From NCBI RefSeq assembly GCF_029227915.1, contig NC_079881.1, positions 31,225,501-31,289,500 of the forward strand: a stretch of DNA of 64,000 nt, written 5' to 3'. Positions 23,309-37,272 of this stretch are shown piece after piece (the first letter of the stretch is position 1; each line of letters opens with the position of its first letter). Below the pieces are notes generated by a model that had not been told where the DNA came from, did not search any database, and saw nothing but the letters and a program-made list of their open reading frames with translations. Position numbers and translations under genes: made by a program. The DNA comes from Hydractinia symbiolongicarpus (lineage: Eukaryota > Cnidaria > Hydrozoa > Anthoathecata > Hydractiniidae).

Positions 23309-24767
23309 ATATGAAGCGCTACCACAGCGCCCAGTGTAATCGTTGAGTTCCGGCAATCCCGTAAAAATAAGAAGAATGTTATTTCTTGGAGTCCAATTGT
23401 CTCATTTATCACATTTATCAGGTCACAGTCCAAAGTTAGTTCAATTAAGTCCCACAGTCAATCGTTTCATTGTTAAAAGCGATGCAACCTAGTAATATCA
23501 AAACAAATATCGCTAAATACATGTTGGTACGAATATGTTACCCAACCGTTGTAACTCAAACGGAGTGACACCGTTAGAAACTCAATGAAATGTAGTTTTT
23601 GAAACTGTCGCTATTTCTTCAGCGCGATAACGGCTAGGATTGGTCCCACAGTAAAAAATGACTTCTTAATCTAAATTTTTAAATGAAGCGCTACCACAGC
23701 GCCCAGTGTAATCGCTGAGTTCCGGAAATCATGTCAAATTGAGAAAAATGTTATTTCTGGGAGTCCAATTTTCTAATTTATCAAATTTATTAGGTGACAG
23801 TCCAAAGTTTGTTCAATTAAGTCCCACAGTCAATCTTTTCATTGTTAAAAGCGATGCAACCAAGTAATATGAAAAACAATATCGCTAAATACATGTTGGT
23901 ACGAATATGTGACCCAACCGTTGTAACTCAAACGGACTGACACCGTTAGAAAGTCAATGAAATGTAGTTTTTGAAACGGTGGCTATCTCTTCAGCGCGCG
24001 ATAACGGCTAGGATTGGTCCCGCAGTAAAAAATGACTCTTTTATCTTAATTTTTAATTGAAGCGCTACCACCGCGCCCAGTGCAATCGCTGAGTTTCGGC
24101 AATCATTTCAAATTAAGAAGCATGCTATTTCTTGGAGTCCACTTGTCACACTTATTACATTTATCAGGTCACAGTCCAAAGTTAGTTCAATTAAGTCCCA
24201 CAGTCAATGCAATCTAGTAATATCAAAAAAAATATCGCTAAATACATGTTGGTACGAATATGTGACCCAACCGTTGTAACTCAAACGGACTGACACCGTT
24301 AGAAAGTCAATGAAATGTAGTTTTTAAAACTGTGGCTATTTCTTCAGCGCGCGATAACGGCTAGGATTGGTCCCGCAGTAAAAAATGAATTTTTTATCTT
24401 AATTTTTAATTGAAGCGCTACCACATCGCTGAGTTTCGGCAATCATTTCAAATTAAGAAGAATGCTATTTCTTGGAGTCCACTTGTCTCACTTATAACAT
24501 TTATAAGGTCAAAGTCCAACACCAGTTCAATTTAGTACCACAGTCAATCGTTTCACTGTTAAAAGCGATGCAACCTAGTATTATCTAAAAAATATCGCAA
24601 AATACATGTTGGTACAAATATGTGACCCAACCGTTGTAACTCAAACAGACTGACACCGTTAAAAAGTCAATGAAATGTAGTTTTTGAAACTGTCAATATT
24701 TCTTCAGCGCACGATAACGGCTAGGATTGGTCCGACAGTAAAGAATGACTTACTTACCTCAATTTTT
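23309..24767. repeat. HOR unit, 4-mer of 1459 bp
   Basis: Four monomers (372+374+353+360). They match the six-monomer unit that starts at 24768, except that the latter holds two additional monomers (25514 and 25887). The first monomer and its flanks are the same at 23309, 24768, 26974 and 29180. Confidence 0.86.
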
Positions 24768-26973
24768 ATATGAAGCGCTACCACAGCGCCCAGTGTAATC
24801 GTTGAGTTCCGGCAATCCCGTAAAAATAAGAAGAATGTTATTTCTTGGAGTCCAATTGTCTCATTTATCACATTTATCAGGTCACAGTCCAAAGTTAGTT
24901 CAATTAAGTCCCACAGTCAATCGTTTCATTGTTAAAAGCGATGCAACCTAGTAATATCAAAACAAATATCGCTAAATACATGTTGGTACGAATATGTTAC
25001 CCAACCGTTGTAACTCAAACGGAGTGACACCGTTAGAAACTCAATGAAATGTAGTTTTTGAAACTGTCGCTATTTCTTCAGCGCGATAACGGCTAGGATT
25101 GGTCCCACAGTAAAAAATGACTTCTTAATCTAAATTTTTAAATGAAGCGCTACCACAGCGCCCAGTGTAATCGCTGAGTTCCGGAAATCATGTCAAATTG
25201 AGAAAAATGTTATTTCTGGGAGTCCAATTTTCTAATTTATCAAATTTATTAGGTGACAGTCCAAAGTTTGTTCAATTAAGTCCCACAGTCAATCTTTTCA
25301 TTGTTAAAAGCGATGCAACCAAGTAATATGAAAAACAATATCGCTAAATACATGTTGGTACGAATATGTGACCCAACCGTTGTAACTCAAACGGACTGAC
25401 ACCGTTAGAAAGTCAATGAAATGTAGTTTTTGAAACGGTGGCTATCTCTTCAGCGCGCGATAACGGCTAGGATTGGTCCCGCAGTAAAAAATGACTCTTT
25501 TATCTTAATTTTTAATTGAAGCGCTACCACCGCGCCCAGTGCAATCGCTGAGTTTCGGCAATCATTTCAAATTAAGAAGCATGCTATTTCTTGGAGTCCA
25601 CTTGTCTCACTTATTACATTTATCAGGTCACAGTGCAAAGTTAGTTCAATTAAGTCCCACAGTCAATCGTTTCAGTGTTAAATGCGATGCAACCTAGTAA
25701 TATCAGAAAAATATCGCTAAACACATGTTGGTACGAATAGGTGACTGAACCGTTGTAACTCAAACGGACTGACACCGTTAAAAAGTCAATGAAATGTAGT
25801 TTTTGAAACTGTCGCTATTTCTTCAGCGCGGGATAACGGCTAGGATTGGTCCCACAGTAAAAAATGACTTATTAATCTAAATTTTTAAATGAAGCGCTAC
25901 CACAGCGCCCAGTGTAATCGCTGAGTTCCGGAAATCATGTCAAATTGAGAAAAATGTTATTTCTGGGAGTCCAATTTTCTAATTTATCAAATTTATTAGG
26001 TGACAGTCCAAAGTTTGTTCAATTAAGTCCCACAGTCAATCTTTTCATTGTTAAAAGCGATGCAACCAAGTAATATGAAAAACAATATCGCTAAATACAT
26101 GTTGGTACGAATATGTGACCCAACCGTTGTAACTCAAACGGACTGACACCGTTAGAAAGTCAATGAAATGTAGTTTTTGAAACGGTGGCTATCTCTTCAG
26201 CGCGCGATAACGGCTAGGATTGGTCCCGCAGTAAAAAATGACTCTTTTATCTGAATTTTTAATTGAAGCGCTACCACCGCGCCCAGTGCAATCGCTGAGT
26301 TTCGGCAATCATTTCAAATTAAGAAGCATGCTATTTCTTGGAGTCCACTTGTCACACTTATTACATTTATCAGGTCACAGTCCAAAGTTAGTTCAATTAA
26401 GTCCCACAGTCAATGCAATCTAGTAATATCAAAAAAAATATCGCTAAATACATGTTGGTACGAATATGTGACCCAACCGTTGTAACTCAAACGGACTGAC
26501 ACCGTTAGAAAGTCAATGAAATGTAGTTTTTAAAACTGTGGCTATTTCTTCAGCGCGCGATAACGGCTAGGATTGGTCCCGCAGTAAAAAATGAATTTTT
26601 TATCTTAATTTTTAATTGAAGCGCTACCACATCGCTGAGTTTCGGCAATCATTTCAAATTAAGAAGAATGCTATTTCTTGGAGTCCACTTGTCTCACTTA
26701 TAACATTTATAAGGTCAAAGTCCAACACCAGTTCAATTTAGTACCACAGTCAATCGTTTCACTGTTAAAAGCGATGCAACCTAGTATTATCTAAAAAATA
26801 TCGCAAAATACATGTTGGTACAAATATGTGACCCAACCGTTGTAACTCAAACAGACTGACACCGTTAAAAAGTCAATGAAATGTAGTTTTTGAAACTGTC
26901 AATATTTCTTCAGCGCACGATAACGGCTAGGATTGGTCCGACAGTAAAGAATGACTTACTTACCTCAATTTTT
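24768..26973. repeat. HOR unit, 6-mer of 2206 bp, copy 1
   Basis: Monomers 372+374+373+374+353+360. This equals the 1459-bp unit with an inserted 747-bp dimer. A private T-to-G change (CTGAATTTTT, about 26252) separates it from copy 2 (CTTAATTTTT). Confidence 0.88.
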
Positions 26974-29179
26974 ATATGAAGCGCTACCACAGCGCCCAGT
27001 GTAATCGTTGAGTTCCGGCAATCCCGTAAAAATAAGAAGAATGTTATTTCTTGGAGTCCAATTGTCTCATTTATCACATTTATCAGGTCACAGTCCAAAG
27101 TTAGTTCAATTAAGTCCCACAGTCAATCGTTTCATTGTTAAAAGCGATGCAACCTAGTAATATCAAAACAAATATCGCTAAATACATGTTGGTACGAATA
27201 TGTTACCCAACCGTTGTAACTCAAACGGAGTGACACCGTTAGAAACTCAATGAAATGTAGTTTTTGAAACTGTCGCTATTTCTTCAGCGCGATAACGGCT
27301 AGGATTGGTCCCACAGTAAAAAATGACTTCTTAATCTAAATTTTTAAATGAAGCGCTACCACAGCGCCCAGTGTAATCGCTGAGTTCCGGAAATCATGTC
27401 AAATTGAGAAAAATGTTATTTCTGGGAGTCCAATTTTCTAATTTATCAAATTTATTAGGTGACAGTCCAAAGTTTGTTCAATTAAGTCCCACAGTCAATC
27501 TTTTCATTGTTAAAAGCGATGCAACCAAGTAATATGAAAAACAATATCGCTAAATACATGTTGGTACGAATATGTGACCCAACCGTTGTAACTCAAACGG
27601 ACTGACACCGTTAGAAAGTCAATGAAATGTAGTTTTTGAAACGGTGGCTATCTCTTCAGCGCGCGATAACGGCTAGGATTGGTCCCGCAGTAAAAAATGA
27701 CTCTTTTATCTTAATTTTTAATTGAAGCGCTACCACCGCGCCCAGTGCAATCGCTGAGTTTCGGCAATCATTTCAAATTAAGAAGCATGCTATTTCTTGG
27801 AGTCCACTTGTCTCACTTATTACATTTATCAGGTCACAGTGCAAAGTTAGTTCAATTAAGTCCCACAGTCAATCGTTTCAGTGTTAAATGCGATGCAACC
27901 TAGTAATATCAGAAAAATATCGCTAAACACATGTTGGTACGAATAGGTGACTGAACCGTTGTAACTCAAACGGACTGACACCGTTAAAAAGTCAATGAAA
28001 TGTAGTTTTTGAAACTGTCGCTATTTCTTCAGCGCGGGATAACGGCTAGGATTGGTCCCACAGTAAAAAATGACTTATTAATCTAAATTTTTAAATGAAG
28101 CGCTACCACAGCGCCCAGTGTAATCGCTGAGTTCCGGAAATCATGTCAAATTGAGAAAAATGTTATTTCTGGGAGTCCAATTTTCTAATTTATCAAATTT
28201 ATTAGGTGACAGTCCAAAGTTTGTTCAATTAAGTCCCACAGTCAATCTTTTCATTGTTAAAAGCGATGCAACCAAGTAATATGAAAAACAATATCGCTAA
28301 ATACATGTTGGTACGAATATGTGACCCAACCGTTGTAACTCAAACGGACTGACACCGTTAGAAAGTCAATGAAATGTAGTTTTTGAAACGGTGGCTATCT
28401 CTTCAGCGCGCGATAACGGCTAGGATTGGTCCCGCAGTAAAAAATGACTCTTTTATCTTAATTTTTAATTGAAGCGCTACCACCGCGCCCAGTGCAATCG
28501 CTGAGTTTCGGCAATCATTTCAAATTAAGAAGCATGCTATTTCTTGGAGTCCACTTGTCACACTTATTACATTTATCAGGTCACAGTCCAAAGTTAGTTC
28601 AATTAAGTCCCACAGTCAATGCAATCTAGTAATATCAAAAAAAATATCGCTAAATACATGTTGGTACGAATATGTGACCCAACCGTTGTAACTCAAACGG
28701 ACTGACACCGTTAGAAAGTCAATGAAATGTAGTTTTTAAAACTGTGGCTATTTCTTCAGCGCGCGATAACGGCTAGGATTGGTCCCGCAGTAAAAAATGA
28801 ATTTTTTATCTTAATTTTTAATTGAAGCGCTACCACATCGCTGAGTTTCGGCAATCATTTCAAATTAAGAAGAATGCTATTTCTTGGAGTCCACTTGTCT
28901 CACTTATAACATTTATAAGGTCAAAGTCCAACACCAGTTCAATTTAGTACCACAGTCAATCGTTTCACTGTTAAAAGCGATGCAACCTAGTATTATCTAA
29001 AAAATATCGCAAAATACATGTTGGTACAAATATGTGACCCAACCGTTGTAACTCAAACAGACTGACACCGTTAAAAAGTCAATGAAATGTAGTTTTTGAA
29101 ACTGTCAATATTTCTTCAGCGCACGATAACGGCTAGGATTGGTCCGACAGTAAAGAATGACTTACTTACCTCAATTTTT
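26974..29179. repeat. HOR unit, 6-mer of 2206 bp, copy 2
   Basis: Same six monomers as 24768-26973. By eye I saw only single-base differences, so the duplication is recent or maintained by conversion. Confidence 0.88.
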
Positions 29180-31384
29180 ATATGAAGCGCTACCACAGCG
29201 CCCAGTGTAATCGTTGAGTTCCGGCAATCCCGTAAAAATAAGAAGAATGTTATTTCTTGGAGTCCAATTGTCTCATTTATCACATTTATCAGGTCACAGT
29301 CCAAAGTTAGTTCAATTAAGTCCCACAGTCAATCGTTTCATTGTTAAAAGCGATGCAACCTAGTAATATCAAAACAAATATCGCTAAATACATGTTGGTA
29401 CGAATATGTTACCCAACCGTTGTAACTCAAACGGAGTGACACCGTTAGAAACTCAATGAAATGTAGTTTTTGAAACTGTCGCTATTTCTTCAGCGCGATA
29501 ACGGCTAGGATTGGTCCCACAGTAAAAAATGACTTCTTAATCTAAATTTTTAAATGAAGCGCTACCACAGCGCCCAGTGTAATCGCTGAGTTCCGGAAAT
29601 CATGTCAAATTGAGAAAAATGTTATTTCTGGGAGTCCAATTTTCTAATTTATCAAATTTATTAGGTGACAGTCCAAAGTTTGTTCAATTAAGTCCCACAG
29701 TCAATCTTTTCATTGTTAAAAGCGATGCAACCAAGTAATATGAAAAACAATATCGCTAAATACATGTTGGTACGAATATGTGACCCAACCGTTGTAACTC
29801 AAACGGACTGACACCGTTAGAAAGTCAATGAAATGTAGTTTTTGAAACGGTGGCTATCTCTTCAGCGCGCGATAACGGCTAGGATTGGTCCCGCAGTAAA
29901 AAATGACTCTTTTATCTTAATTTTTAATTGAAGCGCTACCACCGCGCCCAGTGCAATCGCTGAGTTTCGGCAATCATTTCAAATTAAGAAGCATGCTATT
30001 TCTTGGAGTCCACTTGTCTCACTTATTACATTTATCAGGTCACAGTGCAAAGTTAGTTCAATTAAGTCCCACAGTCAATCGTTTCAGTGTTAAAAGCGAT
30101 GCAACCTAGTAATATCAGAAAAATATCGCTAAACACATGTTGGTACGAATAGGTGACTGAACCGTTGTAACTCAAACGGACTGACACCGTTAAAAAGTCA
30201 ATGAAATGTAGTTTTTGAAACTGTCGCTATTTCTTCAGCGCGGGATAACGGCTAGGATTGGTCCCACAGTAAAAAATGACTTATTAATCTAAATTTTTAA
30301 ATGAAGCGCTACCACAGCGCCCAGTGTAATCGCTGAGTTCCGGCAATCATGTCAAATTGAGAAGAATGTTATTTCTTGGTGTCCAATTTTCTCATTTATC
30401 AAATTTACTAGGTCACTGTCCAAAGTTTGTTTAATTCAGTCCCACAGTTAATCTTTTCATTGTTAAAAGCGATGCAACCAAGTAATATAAAAAAAAATAT
30501 CGCTAAATACATGTTGGTACGAATATGTGACCCAACCGTTGTAACTCAAACGGACTGACACCGTTAGAAAGTCAATGAAATATAGTTTTTGAAACTGTGG
30601 CTATTTCTTCAGCGCGCGATAGCGCCTAGGATTGGTCCCGCAGTAAAAAGTGACTTTTTTATCTTAATTTTTAATTAAAGCGCTACCACAGCGCCCAGTG
30701 CAATCGCTGAGTTTTGGCAATCATTTTAAATTAAGAAGAATGCTATTTCTTGGAGTCTACTTGTCTCACTTATAGCATTTATCAGGTCACAGTCCAAAGT
30801 TAGTTTAATTAAGTCCCACAGTCAATGCAATCTAGTAATATGAGAAAAATATCGCAAAATACATGTTGGTACGAATATGTGACGCAACCGTTGTAACTGA
30901 AGTGGATTGATACCGTTAGAAAGTCAATGAAATGTAATTTTTGAAACTGTCGCTTTTTCTTCAGCGCGCGATAACGGCTAGGATTGGTCCCGCAGTAAAA
31001 AATGAATTTTTTATCTTAATTCTTAATTGAAGCGCTACCACATCGCTGAGTTTCGGCAATCATTTCAAATTAAGAAGAATGCTATTTCTTGGAGTCCACT
31101 TGTCTCACTTATAACATTTATAAGGTCAAAGTCCAACACCAGTTCAATTTAGTACCACAGTCAATCGTTTCACTGTTAAAAGCGATGCAACCTAGTATTA
31201 CCAAAAAAATATCGCTAAATACATGTTGGTACAAATATGTGACCCAACCGTTGTAACTCAAACAGACTGACACCGTTAAAAAGTCAATGAAATGTAGTTT
31301 TTGAAACTGTCAATATTTCTTCAGCGCACGATAACGTCTAGGATTGGTCCCACAGTAGAGAATGACTTATTTACCTAAATTTTT
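29180..31384. repeat. HOR unit, 6-mer of 2205 bp, diverged copy 3
   Basis: The first three monomers and the start of the fourth follow copies 1 and 2 closely. From about 30340 on, the fourth monomer switches to another type (CGGCAATCATG, TTGGTGTCCAATTTT). The fifth has AGTTTTGGCAATC and TGAAGTGGATTG. The deletion pair is still present at 30673 and 31025. Confidence 0.8.
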
Positions 31385-31755
31385 AAATGAAGCGCTACCA
31401 CAGCGCCCAGTGTAATAGCTGAGTTCCGGCAATCCCGTAAAAATAAGAAGAATGTTATTTCTTGGAGTCCAATTGTCTCATTTATCACATTTATCAGGTC
31501 ACAGTCCAAAGCTAGTTCAATTAAGTCCCACAGTCAATCGTTTCATTGTTAAAAGCGATGCAACCTAGTAGTATCAGAAAAATATCGCTAAACACATGTT
31601 GGTACGAATAGGTGACCCAACTGTTGTAACTCAAACGGACTGATACCGTTAAAAAGTCAATGAAATGTAGTTTTTGAAACTGTCGCTATTTCTTCAGCCC
31701 GATAACGGCTAGGATTGGTTCCACAGTAAAAAATGACTTCTTAATCTAAATGTTT

Positions 31756-32122
31756 AAATGAAGCGCTACCACAGCGCCCAGTGTAATCGCTGAGTTCCGG
31801 AAATCATGTCAAATTGAGAAGCATGCTATTTCTTGGTGTCCACTTGTCTCACTTATTACATTTATCAGGTCACAGTGCAATTCAATTAAGTCCCACAGTA
31901 AATCGTTTCATTGTTAAAAGCGATGCAACCTAGTAATATCAGAAAAATATCGCTAAACACATGTTGGTACGAATAGGTGACTGAACCGTTGTAACTCAAA
32001 CGGACTGACACCGTTAGAAAGTCAATGAAGTGTAGTTTTTGAAACTGTCGCTATTTCTTCAGCGCGGGATAACGGCTAGGATTGGTCCCACAGTAAAAAA
32101 TGCCTCTTTAATCTAAATTTTT
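31756..32122. repeat. 367-bp monomer with 6-bp deletion
   Basis: Reads CACAGTGCAATTCAATT near 31872 where related monomers have CACAGTGCAAAGTTAGTTC; six bases are missing. I found no other copy with this gap. Confidence 0.8.
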
Positions 32123-35073
32123 AAGTGAAGCGCTACCACAGCGCCCAGTGTAATCGCTGAGTTCCGGCAATCCCGTAAAAATAAGAAGAATGTTATTCCT
32201 TGCAGTCCAATTGTCTCATTTATCACATTTATCAGGTCACAGTCCAAAGTTAGTTCAATTAAGTCCCACAGTCAATCGTTTCATTGTTAAAAGCGATACA
32301 ACCAAGTAATATAAAAAAAAATATCGCTAAATACATGTTGGTACGAATATGTGACACAACAGTTGTAACTCAAACGGACTGACACCGTTAGAAAGTCAAT
32401 GAAATGTAGTTTTTTAAACTGTGGCTATCTCTTCAGCGCGCGATAACGGCTAGGATTGGTCCCGCAGTAAAAAATGACTTTTTATCTTAATTTTTATTTG
32501 AAGCGCTACCACCGCGCCCAGTGCAATCGCTGAGTTTCCGCAATTATTTCAAATTAAAAAGCATGCTATTTCTCGGTGTCCACTTGTCTCACTTATTACA
32601 ATTATCAGGTCACAGTGCAAAGTGAGTTCAATTAAGTCCCACAGTCAATCGTTTCATTGTTAAAAGCGATGCAACCTAGTAATATCAGAAAAATATCGCT
32701 AAACACATGTTGGTACGAATAGGTGACTGAACCGTTGTAACTCAAACGGACTGACACCGTTAGAAAGTCAATAAAATGTTGTTTTTAAAACTGTGGCTAT
32801 TTCTTCAGCGCGCGATAACGGCTAGGATTGGTCCCGCTGTAAAAAATGACTTCTTTATCTTACTTTTTAATTGAAGCGCTACCACAGCGCCCAGTGTAAT
32901 CGCTGAGTTTCGGCAATCATTTCAAATTAAGAAGAATGCTATTTCTTGGATTCCACTTGTCTCACTCAACACATTTATCAGGTCAAAGTCCAAAATCAGT
33001 TCAATTTAGTACCACAGTCAATCGTTTCACTGTTAAAAGCGATGCAAACTAGTATTATCAAAAAAATATCGCTAAATACATGTTGGTACAAATATGTGAC
33101 CCAACCGTTGTAACTCAAACGGACTGACACCGTTAAAAAGTCAATGAAATGTAGTTTTTGAAACTGTCGCTATTTCTTCAGCGCGCGATAACGGCTAGGA
33201 TTGGTCCCGCAGTAAAAAATGACTTTTTTATCTTAATTTTTAATTGAAGCGCTACCACAGCGCCCAGCGCAATCGCTGAGTTTCGGCAATCATTTTAAAT
33301 TAAGAAGAATGCTATTTCTTGGAGTCCACTTGTCTCACTTATTACATTTATCAGGTCACAATCCAAAGTTAGTTTAATTAAGTCCCACAGTCAATGCAAC
33401 CTAGTAATATGAGAAAAATATCGCAAAATACATGTTGGTATGAATATGTGACGCAACCGTTGTAACTGAAGTGGATTGATACCGTTAGAAAGTCAATGAA
33501 ATGCAATTTTTGAAACTGTCGCTTTTTCTTCAGCGCGCGATAACGGCTAGGATTGGTCCCGCAGTAAAAAATGAATTTTTTATCTCAATTTTTAATTGAA
33601 GCGCTACCACATCGCTGAGTTTCGGCAATCATTTCAAATTAAGAAGAATGCTATTTCTTGGAGTCCACTTGTCTCACTTATAACATTTATAAGGTCAAAG
33701 TCCAACACCAGTTCAATTTAGTACCACAGTCAATCGTTTCACTGTTAAAAGCGATGCAACCTAGTATTATCAAAAAAATATCGCTAATTACATGTTGGTT
33801 CTAATATGTGACCCAACCGTTGTAACTCAAACAGACTGACACCGTTAAAAAGTCAATAAAATGTAGTTTTTGAAACTGTCAATATTTCTTCAGCGCACGA
33901 TAACGGCTAGGATTGGTCCCACAGTAAAAAATGACTTATTTACCTAAATCTTTAAATGCAGCGCTACCACAGCGCCCAGTGTAATCGCTGAGTTCCGGCA
34001 ATCCCGTAAAAATAAGAAGAATGTTATTTCTTGGCGTCCAATTGTCTCATTTATCACATTTATCAGGTTACAGTCCAAAGCTAGTTCAATTAAGTCCCAC
34101 AGTCAATCGTTTCATTGTTAAAAGTGATGCAACCAAGTAATATAAAAAAAATATCGCTAAATACATGTTGGTACGAATATGTGACCCAACCGTTGTAACT
34201 CAAACGGACTGACACCGTTAGAAAGTCAATGAAATGTAGTTTTTGAAACTGTGGCTATCTCTTCAGCGCGCGATAACGGCTAGGATTGGTCCCGCAGTAA
34301 AAAATGACTTTTTTATCTTAATTTTTAATAGAATCTCTACCACCGCGCCCAGTGCAATCGCTGAGTTCCGGCAATCATGTCAAATTGAGAAGAATGTTAT
34401 TTCTTAGAGTCCAATTTTCTCATTTATCAAGTTTATTAGGTCACAGTCCAAAGTTTGTTCAATTAAGTCCCACAGTCAATCTTTTCATTGTTAAAAGCGA
34501 TGCAACCAAGTAATATAAAAAAAAATATCGCTAAGTACATGTTGGTACGAATATGTGACCCAACCGTTGTAACTCAAACGGACTGACACCGTTAAAAAGT
34601 CAATAAAATGTAGTTTTTGAAACTGTCGCTATTTCTTCAGCGCGGGATAACGGCTAGGATTGGTCCCACAGTAAAAAATGACTTATTAATCTAAATTTTT
34701 TAATGAAGCGCTCCCACAGCGCCCAGTGTAATCGCTGAGTTCCGGCAATCATGTCAAGTTGAGAAGAATGTTATTTCTTGGAGTCCAATTTTCTCATTTA
34801 TCAAATTTATTAGGTCACAGTCCAAATTTTGTTCAATTAAGTCCCACAGTCAATCTTTTCATTGTTAAAAGCGATGCAACCAAGTAATATAAAAAAAATA
34901 TCGCTAAATACATGTTGGTACGAATATGTGACCCAACCGTTGTAACTCAAACGGACTGACACCGTTAAAAAGTCAATGAAATGTAATTTTTGAAACTGTC
35001 GCTATTTCTTCAGCGCGCGATAACGGCTAGGATTGGTCCCGCAGTAAAAAATGACTTTTTTATCTTAATTTTT

Positions 35074-35418
35074 AATTGAAGCGCTACCACAGTGCTCAGC
35101 GCAATCGCAATCGCATTTTAAATTAAGAAGAATGCTATTTCTTGGAGTCCACTTGTCTCACTTATTACATTTATCAGGTCACAATCCAAAGTTAGTTCAA
35201 TTAAGTCCCACAGTCAATGCAACCTAGTAATATGATAAAAATATCGCAAAATACATGTTGGTATGAATATGTGACGCAACCGTTGTAACTAAAGTGGATT
35301 GATACCGTTAGAAAGTCAATGAAATGTAATTTTTGAAACTGTCGCTTTTTCTTCAGCGCGCGATAACGGCTAGGATTGGTCCCGCAGTAAAAAATGAATT
35401 TTTTTTATCACAATTTTT
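35074..35418. repeat. 345-bp monomer with two deletions
   Basis: It has the 21-bp deletion of its class and also lacks about 9 bp (the TGAGTTTCGG segment), giving CAATCGCAATCGCATTTT near 35100. The same front half reappears at 37273 joined to a different back half. Confidence 0.85.
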
Positions 35419-35778
35419 AATTGAAGCGCTACCACATCGCTGAGTTTCGGCAATCATTTCAAATTAAGAAGAATGCTATTTCTTGGAGTCCACTTGTCTC
35501 ACTTATAACATTTATAAGGTCAAAATCCAACACCAGTTCAATTTAGTACCACAGTCAATCGTTTCACTGTTAAAAGCGATGCAACCTAGTATTATCAAAA
35601 AAATATCGCTAAATACATGTTGGTACAAATATGTGACCCAACCGTTGTAACTCAAACAGACTGACACCGTTAAAAAGTCAATGAAATGCAGTTTTTGAAA
35701 CTGTCAATATTTCTTCAGCGCACGATAACGGCTAGGATTGGTCCCACAGTAAAGAATGACTTATTTACCTAAATCTTT

Positions 35779-36523
35779 AAATGAAGCGCTACCACAGCGC
35801 CCAGTGTAATCGCTGAGTTCCGGCAATCCCGTAAAAATAAGAAGAATGTTATTTCTTGGAGTCCAATTGTCTCATTTATCACATTTATCAGGTTACAGTC
35901 CAAAGCTAGTTCAATTAAGTCCCACAGTCAATCGTTTCATTGTTAAAAGCGATGCCATCAAGTAATATAAAAAAAATATCGCTAAATACATGTTGGTACG
36001 AATATGTGACACAACCGTTGTAACTCAAACGGACTGACACCGTTAGAAAGTCAATGAAATGTAGTATTTGAAACTGTGGCTATCTCTTCAGCGCGCGATA
36101 ACGGCTAGGATTGGTCCCGCAGTAAAAAATGACTCTTTTATCTTAATTTTTAATAGAAGCGCTACCACCGCCCCCAGTGCAATCGCTGAGTTTCCGCAAT
36201 CATTTCAAATTAAGAAGCATGCTATTTCTTGGTGTCCACTTGTCTCACTTATTACATTTATCAGGTCACAGTGCAAAGTTAGTTCAATTAAGTCCCACAG
36301 TCAATCGTTTCATTGTTAAAAGCGATGCAACCTAGTAATATCAGAAAATATCGCTAAACACATGTTGGTACGAATAGGTGACCCAACCGTTGTAACTCAA
36401 ACGGACTGACACCGTTAAAAAGTCAATGAAATCTAGTTTTTGAAACTGTCGCTATTTCTTCAGCGTGGGATAACGGCTAGGATTGGTCCCACAGTAAAAA
36501 ATGACTTATTAATCTAAATTTTT
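35779..36523. repeat. Dimer duplicated at 1858-bp offset, copy 1
   Basis: Monomers at 35779 (CAATCCCGTAAAAATAAG) and 36152 (AATAGAAGCGC, ACCACCGCCCCC) recur at 37637 and 38010. The match also covers most of the preceding monomer, from about 35452. Confidence 0.78.
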
Positions 36524-37272
36524 TAATGAAGCGCTCCCACAGCGCCCAGTGTAGTCGCTGAGTTCCGGCAATCATGTCAATTTGAGAAGAATGTTTTTTC
36601 TTGGAGTCCAATTTTCTTATTTATCAAATTTATTAGGTCACAGTCCAAAGTTTGTTCAATTAAGTCCCACAGTCAATCTTTTCATTGTTAAAAGCGATGC
36701 AACCAAGTAATATAAAAAAAAATATCGCTAAATACATGTTGGTACGAATATGTGACCCAACCGTTGTAACTCAAACGGACTGACACCGTTAGAAAGTCAA
36801 TGAAATATAGTTTTTGAAACTCTGGCTATTTCTTCAGCGCGCGATTACGCCTAGGATTGGTCCTGCAGTAAAAAATGACTTTTTTATCTTAATTTTTAAT
36901 TGAAGCGCTACCACAGCGCCCAGTGCAATCGCTGAGTTTCGGCAATCATTTTAAATTAAGAAGAATGCTATTTCTTGGAGTCTACTTGTCTCACTTATAA
37001 ACTTTATCAGGTCACAGTCCAAAGTTAGTTCAATTAAGTCCCACAGTCAATCGTTTCATTGTTAAAAGTGATGCAACCTAGTAATATCAAAAAAAAATAT
37101 CGCTAAATACATGTTGGTACAAATATGTGACCCAACCGTTGTAACTCAAACGGACTGACACCGTTAGAAAGTCAATGAAATGTAGTTTTTAAAAATGGCA
37201 ATATTTCTTCAGCCCGCGATAACGGCTAGGATTGGTACCACAGTAAAAAATGACTTTTTTATCTTAATTTTT

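Larger units (their letters stand above)
22223..36151. repeat. Satellite domain IV: 38 monomers with a linked deletion pair
   Basis: Starts: 22223, 22596, 22949, 23309, 23681, 24055, 24408, 24768, 25140, 25514, 25887, 26261, 26614, 26974, 27346, 27720, 28093, 28467, 28820, 29180, 29552, 29926, 30299, 30673, 31025, 31385, 31756, 32123, 32496, 32869, 33242, 33594, 33954, 34327, 34701, 35074, 35419, 35779. The signature is a 345-353-bp monomer with a 21-bp deletion followed at once by a 360-bp monomer with a 13-bp deletion, seen seven times. The next monomer usually carries CAATCCCGTAAAAATAAG. Confidence 0.9.

Noticed and set aside
23245-29304. Identical 62-residue minus-strand open frames at 23245, 24704, 26910 and 29116
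   Set aside because: Their spacing (1459, 2206, 2206) is that of the HOR units, and each frame is simply the same monomer region read through. No domain, no codon bias and no constant distance to a promoter; homologous monomers elsewhere have stops.
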